Shown: positions 14,015 through 20,176 of the stretch, piece by piece
Layout: every line of letters starts with the position of its first letter
Position numbering within the stretch: the stretch's first letter is position 1
NCBI GenBank assembly: GCA_905210845.1
Contig: CAJLYG010000034.1
Coordinates: 1 to 20,176, forward strand
Source of the DNA: an uncultured Prevotella sp.
GTDB lineage: Bacteria; Bacteroidota; Bacteroidia; Bacteroidales; Bacteroidaceae
Length of the DNA stretch: 20,176 nt
Direction: 5' to 3'
Notes under the pieces: model-generated
Databases searched by the model: none
The model's input: only the letters and a program-made list of their open reading frames with translations
Told to the model about the DNA's origin: nothing
Made by a program: the position numbers and the translations under genes

Positions 14015-15910
14015 TTAGAACTTTTGTTCAAACTGGTATACAGTCTCGATATAATTGATAAAGGCCTGGTTACACAGTTTGGTACCACCTGGCGTAGGGT
14101 ATTTCCCTGTAAAATACCAATCACCCTTATGGTTCGGGACTGCCTCGTGTAAGCCTTCTATCGACTGGTACACAATGTCGATAGGCGTTTCCATCCCTTC
14201 CGGGCGCAGCATATCTACGATCTTCCGATTAATTTCCTCAACCGTGAAGGGCTTATAGATATTGCGGACCTGGTTTTGCATGGCAGCCTTGGGCTTATCC
14301 ATCTCAGCCTTGCATTGACGATAAGTATCATCCAACAACTGATACATGCCCCTTTCTTTGAGCAGTTCGATCGTTGCCCTGAACACGCAGAACTCTTCCA
14401 ACCGGGGCATGTCTATTCCATAATAGTCAGGATACCGGATTTGGGGAGCACTGCTGACAATGACAATCTTTTTCGGATGCAGCCGGTCCAGGATGCGCAG
14501 GATGCTTTCCTTTAATGTCGTCCCCCTAACGATACTGTCATCAATGATCACGAGATTGTCAACATAGGGATGCAGGCTCTCATAAGTAATGTCATAGACG
14601 TGAGAAGCCAAATCATTGCGTTTGTTCCCTTCCGTGATGAAGGTACGGAGCTTAATGTCTTTCCAAGCCACTTTCTCGGAGCGAACATATTCATGTACGA
14701 TATCAGACAGTTCCTGGCGTGTCGGCTTATGGTCGAAAGCTAAGATCTTGTCTACCTTCTTCTCATTCACATACTTCTTGAATCCATGCAGCATCCCATA
14801 GAAAGCCACTTCTGCCGTGTTAGGGATAAAGGAGAATACCGTATGTTCCGTGTCATTGTCGATTGCTTTCAGAATAGGCTTGGTGAGCTGTTCGCCCAAC
14901 CGTTTCCGCTCTTTATAGATGTCTCGGTCGGAGCCCCTGCTGAAATAGATCCGCTCGAAAGAACAAGCCGAGTCGCCTCGTTGCTGGAAGATCTGCTCAA
15001 TGGAGCATTCCCCATTCTTCTTGACCAAGAGAGCCTGACCAGGCTTCAATTCCTGAATATCCTCGCATTCCAAGTCAAAGGTTGTCTGAAGGACCGGACG
15101 CTCACTTGCCAAGACCACGATCTCATCGTTCTTATAATAAAAGGCAGGTCGGATGCCCCATGGATCCCTCATGGAGAACATCTCCCCACTCCCTGTAATC
15201 CCACAGACGACATACCCGCCGTCAAAGTCAGCCATACTTGTTTTCAGCACATTGCTCATCTTCACATGGTCTTCAATATAGCGGGTGATATCCGTATCGA
15301 CCAATCCACGATGCTGTGCTTCCACGAAATTACGTTCCACTTCCCGGTCAAGGCGATGCCCCATCCGCTCCAGCATGATATAGCTATCACTATAGATACG
15401 AGGGTACTGGCCTTGCTGGGTCAGCTTATGGAAGATCTCATCGATATTGGTCATATTGAAATTGCCACAGATGCACAGGTTCTTAGCTCTCCAGTTGTTT
15501 CTCCTGAGAAAAGGATGCACATATTGGATACCTTTCTTTCCCGTGGTGGAATAGCGCAGATGCCCCATATACAGTTCGCCCACGAAAGGCAGGTTCTTCT
15601 CTACGAAGCTGACATCAGCGAGCTGCTCTGGAGAATAATCCTTGAAATGCTTATGAACAGAATAGAAAATCTCGGTAATGGCATTAGATCCTTCCGCGCG
15701 TTCCCGGAACATATATTCATGCCCTGGGTCGCTATCTAATTTCACACATGCCAAACCTGCTCCTTCCTGCCCACGGTTATGTTGCTTCTCCATCATCAGA
15801 TAGAGTTTGTTCAGACCGTACATCCAAGTGCCATACTTCTGTTTATAATATTCCAAAGGCTTAAGCAACCGAATGAGTGCCACACCGCATTCATGCTTTA
15901 ATGGTTCCAT
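14015..15910 (-). CDS. Long PurF-type amidophosphoribosyltransferase
   Basis: The 631-residue protein has the two PurF parts: an N-terminal nucleophile glutaminase domain and a phosphoribosyltransferase domain. PurF makes phosphoribosylamine from PRPP and glutamine, the first step of purine synthesis. MEPLKHE precedes Cys8, the expected nucleophile once the short leader is removed; RGQEGAG, GHLRYSTTG, ICGNFN and DPWGIRP follow. The PRPP motif VIIDDSIVRGTT lies at about 453-464, with Asp457-Asp458. It is well over 100 residues longer than usual PurF, with an added C-terminal part (WYFTGKYPTPGG near 600). The loop that in E. coli reads KNRYVGRTFI is replaced by IKLRTFITEGNKRND. Bacteroidales often carry this long form beside carAB. 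It may be a paralogue with a different role rather than the housekeeping enzyme, so I give no symbol. Confidence 0.85.
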   Translation of the reverse strand: MEPLKHECGVALIRLLKPLEYYKQKYGTWMYGLNKLYLMMEKQHNRGQEGAGLACVKLDSDPGHEYMFRERAEGSNAITEIFYSVHKHFKDYSPEQLADVSFVEKNLPFVGELYMGHLRYSTTGKKGIQYVHPFLRRNNWRAKNLCICGNFNMTNIDEIFHKLTQQGQYPRIYSDSYIMLERMGHRLDREVERNFVEAQHRGLVDTDITRYIEDHVKMSNVLKTSMADFDGGYVVCGITGSGEMFSMRDPWGIRPAFYYKNDEIVVLASERPVLQTTFDLECEDIQELKPGQALLVKKNGECSIEQIFQQRGDSACSFERIYFSRGSDRDIYKERKRLGEQLTKPILKAIDNDTEHTVFSFIPNTAEVAFYGMLHGFKKYVNEKKVDKILAFDHKPTRQELSDIVHEYVRSEKVAWKDIKLRTFITEGNKRNDLASHVYDITYESLHPYVDNLVIIDDSIVRGTTLKESILRILDRLHPKKIVIVSSAPQIRYPDYYGIDMPRLEEFCVFRATIELLKERGMYQLLDDTYRQCKAEMDKPKAAMQNQVRNIYKPFTVEEINRKIVDMLRPEGMETPIDIVYQSIEGLHEAVPNHKGDWYFTGKYPTPGGTKLCNQAFINYIETVYQFEQKF

Positions 15911-15947
15911 ATTGCAATGATTTTATTTTGTACGTGTATGAGTAAAC

Positions 15948-16004
15948 AAAAAAGATGAGAGAAGGATCACACAAGCAATGTCGCTTACCTCTATCTCTCA
16001 TCTT
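15948..16004 (-). terminator. Terminator of the export lipoprotein gene
   Basis: Perfect 11-base arms, AAGATGAGAGA (15952-15962) and TCTCTCATCTT (15994-16004), enclose 31 bases that contain further pairing (AAGC/GCTT). On the minus strand the stem is followed by a run of T (A at 15948-15953). It starts about 37 bases after the export gene stop, separating that gene from the purF-type gene. I see no TAnnTTTG box for the latter in the 40 bases left. Confidence 0.75.
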
Positions 16005-16041
16005 CTCATAGTTCATTAAATTGTCTAACTCCTTTATCGTC

Positions 16042-16839
16042 TTACCTTAAAATATTCACAACCAAAGAGGCGACCGAAGTAACTATCCCGACTGCAGACA
16101 GCCAAAGAGAAGTCGACTGACCAATCTGAGAATTCTTTGCCTTGATACTGTTGGGCTCAACATAAACGATATCGTTCTGCTGCAAATAATAATAAGGAGA
16201 ACTGATAATGTTCGCATCATTGAGGTTCAGGCGATGGAAGCTCTTCTCGCCCTGTGCATCTTCCCTGATCAGCAATATATTATCGCGCTTACCATAGATC
16301 GTCAGATCACCTGCCTGCGCAAGGGCTTCGATGATGCTCATCTTCTCTGTCGTGACTGGAACTACCCCCGGGTTATTGACCTCACCAGTCACCGTAACGC
16401 GATAGCTTGCCATCCGGACTGTCACGACTGGGTTCTCTGTCTTGGCAAGATAAGGACGAACCTTCTCTGTGATCAAATCCTCGCATTGATTCTTCGTCAT
16501 TCCCTGCACATGGAGTTTCCCGATGACCGGGAAATTAATATTTCCCTGATTGTCAACCAAGTAAGTTTGCATGGTAGAGCTTCCTGTTGAAATCCGACCA
16601 TCTGTGCCCATCGTGCTGGACACAGAGAGATTAAAGGGAGAGGCTGCCGCAGGGTTAGTCGTGTTGACCGTGATCGTCAAGATGTCTTTCGGCATAATCT
16701 TGGCATCATACAATCCTTTAGACGCGGACATGTCAACGAAATCAGCATTCTGGAAATAGGCAATCTTCTTGCTTCCTGAGCAACTGCCCATAAGCAGGAT
16801 CATTGCCACCAAGACAAATGGAATCAATAATTTCTTCAT
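16042..16839 (-). CDS. Wza-type polysaccharide export lipoprotein (SLBB)
   Basis: This 265-residue outer-membrane lipoprotein should be part of a polysaccharide export channel. The signal peptide ends LLMGSC, with Cys20 lipidated. KIAYFQNAD is followed by the export domain (MPKDILTITVN near 50, then VDNQGNINFPVIGKLHVQGMT) and a SLBB domain (YRVTVTGEVNNPGVVPV from about 147, IIEALAQAGDLTIYGKRDNILLIRE). A C-terminal hydrophobic helix (about 243-263, LWLSAVGIVTSVASLVVNIL) is the outer-membrane segment usual in Bacteroidota. Such genes normally precede a Wzc-type chain-length regulator and sugar genes; here neither side has them. It has its own promoter and terminator, so it stands alone and may serve a polysaccharide locus elsewhere. 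Confidence 0.9.
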   Translation of the reverse strand: MKKLLIPFVLVAMILLMGSCSGSKKIAYFQNADFVDMSASKGLYDAKIMPKDILTITVNTTNPAAASPFNLSVSSTMGTDGRISTGSSTMQTYLVDNQGNINFPVIGKLHVQGMTKNQCEDLITEKVRPYLAKTENPVVTVRMASYRVTVTGEVNNPGVVPVTTEKMSIIEALAQAGDLTIYGKRDNILLIREDAQGEKSFHRLNLNDANIISSPYYYLQQNDIVYVEPNSIKAKNSQIGQSTSLWLSAVGIVTSVASLVVNILR

Positions 16840-16847
16840 ACTAAGCG

Positions 16848-16859
16848 ACGATATATCGT
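16848..16859. promoter_or_regulatory. 12-bp perfect palindrome in export-gene leader
   Basis: ACGATATATCGT is its own reverse complement. It sits between the -7 box (16871-16878) and the ATG at 16839, about 8 bases before the start codon. It could be an operator or a small hairpin over the ribosome entry site. Confidence 0.4.
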
Positions 16860-16870
16860 TAAAATCACTG

Positions 16871-16902
16871 CAAAATTACCTCTATTTTTTGAGAACTGCA
16901 AA
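16871..16902 (-). promoter_or_regulatory. Promoter of the export lipoprotein gene
   Basis: On the minus strand, TTTG (16902-16899), 20 bases, then TAATTTTG (16878-16871) fit the Bacteroidota form, 31 bases before the ATG. Confidence 0.7.
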
Positions 16903-17137
16903 TATTTAACGAATTATTTATAGTCTGGCATTCTCGCCATCTTTGGATGATGGGTCCATTCCTCGTCCTGACCCTGTCAAGAGCTCTGATACTTTCCCGT
17001 GGTCAGTCATGAGATTTCCAGTGGAGAAAGGGAGGCATCGAAACAGAATTCCCCATGAAAGAACCCTGCCTACTATGCTTTCCAAAGAGAGAAACTATCA
17101 ACTTGCAAGCTAAAAAGGAAAATAAAAGTCTTTTTAT

Positions 17138-17168
17138 TTTGTTTTCCCGTCACTTTATTGTAATTTTG
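17138..17168 (+). promoter_or_regulatory. dapA promoter, exact Bacteroidota consensus
   Basis: TTTG (17138-17141), exactly 19 bases, then TAATTTTG (17161-17168). The ATG is 26 bases further. The -7 box runs into TTTTGCAAAAGAAAT, which also occurs at the YhcC-type gene start. Confidence 0.8.
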
Positions 17169-17194
17169 CAAAAGAAATTATCATTTTAATATTT

Positions 17195-18082
17195 ATGGCG
17201 AATAATTTTTTAAAAGGCTTAGGCATTGCCCTCATCACACCTTTTACGAGTGATGGTCAAGTAGACTATCCTGCGTTAAAGAAGTTGATGGAGTATCAGA
17301 TATCCAATGGTGCTGACTTTTATTGCATTCTTGCAACAACGGCAGAGACTCCTTGCTTGACGAAAGAGGAGAAGCAACATATCAAGGAGTTGGTAGTAGA
17401 GATCAATGGCGGTCGCCTTCCCATCCTCATGGGAATCGGAGGGAACAACACTGCTGCCGTAGTGGACGAGATCCAGCATACTGACCTTTCTGGCATTGAT
17501 GCCATACTAAGTGTTTGTCCTTATTATAACAAGCCTTCCCAAGAAGGATTATACCAACATTTTAAGGCAATAGCAGCCAACAGCCCACGCCCGATCGTTT
17601 TGTATAATGTTCCCGGTCGCACAGGTGTGAATCTCAAAGCCGAGACAACCGTACGGATTGCCAACGACTGCCCCAATGTCATTGCGATCAAGGAAGCAAG
17701 TGGCAATTTAGAGCAAATCGACGAGATCATCAAGAACAAGCCCGATCGCTTTGATGTCATCAGCGGGGATGATGCCTTAACCTTCTCCATGGTAGCCAGT
17801 GGCGCTGCCGGAGTGATCAGCGTGATTGGCAATGCACTGCCTAAAGAATTCTCTCGTATGATCCGCCTTGAGTTCAATGGAGAATATGAGCCAGCACGGA
17901 AGATCCACCATAAGTTCACTGAGCTCTACAGTTTGCTCTTCGTCGATGGCAACCCTGCCGGCGTAAAAGCATTGCTCAGCGAAATGGGCATGATTGAGAA
18001 CCAGCTTCGCCTTCCTCTCGTTCCTACTCGCATTACGACCAAGCAGAAAATGGCGGACATCCTTCAATCACTTAGGATCTAA
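17195..18082 (+). CDS. dapA: 4-hydroxy-tetrahydrodipicolinate synthase
   Basis: This 295-residue cytosolic aldolase condenses pyruvate with aspartate semialdehyde, the first committed step towards diaminopimelate and lysine. The (beta/alpha)8 landmarks are complete: ALITPF at 12-17, TTAETPCLT at 48-56 (where most relatives have GTTGE; Ala replaces the first and second Gly), Tyr111 (CPYYNKP), Tyr137 and Arg142 (LYNVPGRTG), and the Schiff-base Lys166 (AIKEASG). GVISVIGNALP is near 210. Length is typical. The start lies 26 bases after an exact consensus promoter. An AraC-type gene follows after 28 bases. Confidence 0.96.
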   Translation: MANNFLKGLGIALITPFTSDGQVDYPALKKLMEYQISNGADFYCILATTAETPCLTKEEKQHIKELVVEINGGRLPILMGIGGNNTAAVVDEIQHTDLSGIDAILSVCPYYNKPSQEGLYQHFKAIAANSPRPIVLYNVPGRTGVNLKAETTVRIANDCPNVIAIKEASGNLEQIDEIIKNKPDRFDVISGDDALTFSMVASGAAGVISVIGNALPKEFSRMIRLEFNGEYEPARKIHHKFTELYSLLFVDGNPAGVKALLSEMGMIENQLRLPLVPTRITTKQKMADILQSLRI

Positions 18083-18110
18083 TCTCACACAGGACTTCAG
18101 TACGACAGAG

Positions 18111-19007
18111 ATGGACGAACGGAATCGAGACAGAAGGATTATCCATGAGATTACCCCTTTGATGGGAAAAGACGTGCTCTATATTGCCGACAGACGGAAG
18201 AAAGAGTTCACCTATCCCATCCATAACCATGAGGTTTACGAACTCAACTTTGTTGAGCATGCTCCTGGCGTGCGCCGCATTGTCGGTGATTCACAAGAAG
18301 TAATCGGGGAATATGACTTAGTCCTGATCACAAGTCCGGACCTGGAACATGTTTGGGAACAATATGAGTGCAAGAGTGATCATATCCGTGAAGTCACTGT
18401 CCAGTTCGATTTCAAGATAGAGGATGATAATTTCTTCAGCCGCAATCCTTTCGAGTCGATCCGCAAAATGATGGTAGAAGCGCGAAAAGGATTGGCTTTT
18501 CCGATGACTGCCATCATGAACGTGTATCACATGATTGACACGCTCAGCAAGATTGAGGATGGGTTCTATGCAGTCCAACAGTTTCTCTCTATCCTTTACG
18601 AATTGTCAAAGGTGCCAGGATACCGCACATTGGCCACCAGCAGCTACGCCAAGGTAGCCATTGCCGATGATAGTCGGCGCGTGTTGAAAGTCAAGCAATT
18701 TATCAATGACCATTATATGGATGAGATTCGGTTGGCTCAATTGGCAGACATCGCAGGGATGAGTCCAAGTGCTTTTAGCCGATTCTTCAAGATGCACACC
18801 GGTCGCAACTTAAGTGATTACATCATTGACATCCGCTTGGGATACGCTGCACGCATGCTCGTAGACACGAATATGAGCATCAGCGAGATTAGCTTCGACT
18901 GTGGTTTCAATAATCTCAGCAACTTCAACCGCATCTTCAAGCGCAAGAAAGGGTGTTCTCCCAGCGAGTTCCGCGAGAACTACCACAAGACGAGGATTAT
19001 CGTTTGA
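18111..19007 (+). CDS. AraC-family transcriptional regulator
   Basis: This 298-residue DNA-binding protein starts at the ATG at 18111 (MDERNRDRR); a longer frame from within dapA is not credible. The N-terminal half is a cupin-like sensor (FTYPIHNHEVYELNFVEHAPG near 30-55, with the HNHEVYEL pattern of this group). The C-terminal part (about 194-292) holds the two AraC helix-turn-helix motifs: LAQLADIAGMSPSAFSRFFK and ISEISFDCGFNNLSNFNRIFK, then GCSPSEFR. The sensor type suggests a small ligand, often a sugar, but this cannot be told. It lies 28 bases after dapA with no visible promoter, so it is probably read from the dapA transcript. Its target may instead be the convergent DMT transporter or genes elsewhere. 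Confidence 0.9.
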   Translation: MDERNRDRRIIHEITPLMGKDVLYIADRRKKEFTYPIHNHEVYELNFVEHAPGVRRIVGDSQEVIGEYDLVLITSPDLEHVWEQYECKSDHIREVTVQFDFKIEDDNFFSRNPFESIRKMMVEARKGLAFPMTAIMNVYHMIDTLSKIEDGFYAVQQFLSILYELSKVPGYRTLATSSYAKVAIADDSRRVLKVKQFINDHYMDEIRLAQLADIAGMSPSAFSRFFKMHTGRNLSDYIIDIRLGYAARMLVDTNMSISEISFDCGFNNLSNFNRIFKRKKGCSPSEFRENYHKTRIIV

Positions 19008-19046
19008 GGAATCATCTCCCCAGGGAAGCCTATCCCCAACCGACTG

Positions 19047-19964
19047 CTAATGGCTGCCAATATATAAGAATACCATTCCCAACAAAACGAGGGCAAGATC
19101 CACGACCTTGCTCTTCAAGTTCTTCTCATGGAAGACAGCTGCCCCAAACAGGAAACTGACGATGACGCTCCCCCGTCGAATCATGGAGACAATGGAGATC
19201 CTGGCTCCCGGCAGGCTCAGTGCATAGAAGTAGACGAAGTCTGCGGCACTCAGGAAGACTGATATCCCAATGATGCACCAGTCCCAATGAAAGGCTGTCG
19301 TATGCTTTCGCATCGGCAACCACAACAAGACAAGCATCACGCCCATCATAAAGCATTGGTAGATATTGTACCAACTCTGCACCATCATCCGGTCGAGACC
19401 TACCCCACCGTCCTCAGGACTTGCCATCAGATATTTATCATAAAGTCCGCTGACCGCACCCAACAGAGCAGCCAAGACAATACAGCCAATCCACTTATTA
19501 TGCTCAAAGTCTATGCCTTCCTTTCTCCCGCTCTTGGACAACATGAAGAAGGAGACCACTGCAAGTGCAACACCGATCCATTGATAGACATTCAACCGCT
19601 CTCCAAATACCAACAGAGCGCCAATCAAGACCATGACCGGACGAGTGGCATTGATAGGGCCGACAATGGTTAGTGGCAAGTGCTTCATCCCAAAATAACC
19701 AAAGACCCAAGATGAAAGCACGATGCAACTCTTTAACAAGATGTACTTATGCACCTCCCATCCGCCAGAGGCAGCATGAAAGACAGTTCCATCAAGCAGG
19801 GTCGTAGACGACGACAGGATGATAAACGGCAAGAAGATCAAGGAAGAAAACAACGTGTTCAGGAAAAGCACGGGAATCACTGCATTCCCCGACAAAGCTT
19901 TCTTCTTGAACGAATCATAAAATCCCAGCAACGCTGCTGAGAGAAAAGCCAACACTAACCACAT
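19047..19964 (-). CDS. DMT-superfamily (EamA-type) transporter
   Basis: This 305-residue inner-membrane protein has about ten hydrophobic segments in two EamA-like halves (about 1-143 and 155-304). The first half ends PLTIVGPINATRPVMVLIGALLVFGERLN, and the second ends RISIVSMIRRGSVIVSFLFGAAVFHEK. Both show the helix and Glu-rich ending typical of drug/metabolite transporters. Substrates in this superfamily range from amino acids to sugars, so none is assigned. Its ATG lies 2 bases after the truA stop, so it is translated from the truA message. It is convergent with the AraC-type gene (39-base gap with no clear terminator). Confidence 0.9.
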   Translation of the reverse strand: MWLVLAFLSAALLGFYDSFKKKALSGNAVIPVLFLNTLFSSLIFLPFIILSSSTTLLDGTVFHAASGGWEVHKYILLKSCIVLSSWVFGYFGMKHLPLTIVGPINATRPVMVLIGALLVFGERLNVYQWIGVALAVVSFFMLSKSGRKEGIDFEHNKWIGCIVLAALLGAVSGLYDKYLMASPEDGGVGLDRMMVQSWYNIYQCFMMGVMLVLLWLPMRKHTTAFHWDWCIIGISVFLSAADFVYFYALSLPGARISIVSMIRRGSVIVSFLFGAAVFHEKNLKSKVVDLALVLLGMVFLYIGSH

Positions 19965-19966
19965 AT

Positions 19967-20176
19967 CTAATATTCTATCCTTTCCAGGAAAAGGGCATTG
20001 CCCGGCATGCTTTCCCCTGCATCCGTACGCCGCTTTCCTTCTACAATCTTATCAAACTCTTCTAAGGTGATCCTGCCCCGCCCCACATCAAACAAGGTCC
20101 CCACGATGGCTCTTACCATATTCCGCAAGAAGCGATTGGCAGTAATCGAGAAATACCAAGTAGTGGGAGACGTCTG
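19967..20176 (-). CDS. truA: tRNA pseudouridine synthase TruA (partial, C-terminus)
   Basis: Only the last 69 codons and the TAG stop are in the window. The encoded end, [22 protein letters not shown], then [10 protein letters not shown] and [18 protein letters not shown], is the conserved TruA C-terminus. TruA makes pseudouridine at positions 38-40 of the tRNA anticodon stem. It is followed 2 bases later by the DMT transporter gene, forming a compact unit. Confidence 0.92.
   Translation of the reverse strand, partial: QTSPTTWYFSITANRFLRNMVRAIVGTLFDVGRGRITLEEFDKIVEGKRRTDAGESMPGNALFLERIEY

Larger units (their letters stand above)
16840..17194. other. Gene-free divergent intergenic region
   Basis: The region holds the export-gene promoter and a palindrome on the left and the dapA promoter on the right. 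Between about 16915 and 17125 the base composition is close to coding DNA, but frames are short (for example 21 codons from an ATG near 16945) and unsupported. It could be decayed coding sequence; I see no homology. Confidence 0.5.

Noticed and set aside
14786..15739. 317-codon plus-strand frame opposite the PurF-type gene
   Set aside because: The minus-strand PurF-type frame is complete, with catalytic motifs, and the antisense frame has no recognisable domain.
16945..17010. Short plus-strand frame in the export-dapA gap
   Set aside because: It is about 21 codons, with no promoter, start context or recognisable product.
17994..18110. Longer N-terminus of the AraC-type regulator from a TTG inside dapA
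   Set aside because: It overlaps dapA by about 90 bases, and the added residues do not resemble the family; the ATG at 18111 fits.

Overview
The window looks like chromosomal core DNA from a member of the Bacteroidota, most likely the order Bacteroidales and Prevotella-like. Three things support this. Most visible promoters have the Bacteroidota form (TTTG, about 19-20 bases, then TAnnTTTG). The proteins are of Bacteroidales type: a DPP-IV peptidase, a GldB-like lipoprotein, DUF4861 proteins, a long PurF-type protein next to carAB, and a SLBB export lipoprotein with a C-terminal membrane helix. Signal peptides and lipoboxes are common. I see no mobile element, CRISPR array, tRNA or rRNA.

Region 1 (1-5374) is secreted proteolysis plus proteins of unknown function. 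A dipeptidyl peptidase IV gene and a DUF4861 gene that runs off the left edge are read leftwards, 14 bases apart. A YhcC-type radical SAM gene is read rightwards from a compact shared promoter, and a second DUF4861 gene meets it tail to tail. Region 2 (5375-8793) has a GldB-like lipoprotein gene (+), then an abutting leftward pair: mtaB (tRNA methylthiotransferase) and a family 2 glycosyltransferase.

Region 3 (8794-9674) is mostly non-coding. It holds the mtaB promoter, a 57-residue lipoprotein gene with its own promoter and a strong terminator, five degenerate 22-bp tandem repeats, and the carB terminator. Region 4 (9675-15910) is a leftward block purF-type / carA / carB. All three are glutamine- or nucleotide-linked enzymes, which suggests coordinated pyrimidine, arginine and purine precursor supply. 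Region 5 (15911-16839) is a lone Wza-type polysaccharide export lipoprotein gene with its own promoter and terminator. Region 6 (17138-20176) has dapA (lysine and peptidoglycan precursor) followed by an AraC-type regulator, then a convergent leftward pair: the 3' end of truA and a DMT (EamA) transporter.

I found no clear new multigene system. The strongest unexplained signals are the 22-bp repeat array lying between two convergent terminators, the divergent long PurF-type protein tied to carAB, and the small low-complexity lipoprotein. Coordinates come from reading the sequence by eye. Family calls rest on recognised motifs, not on searches.
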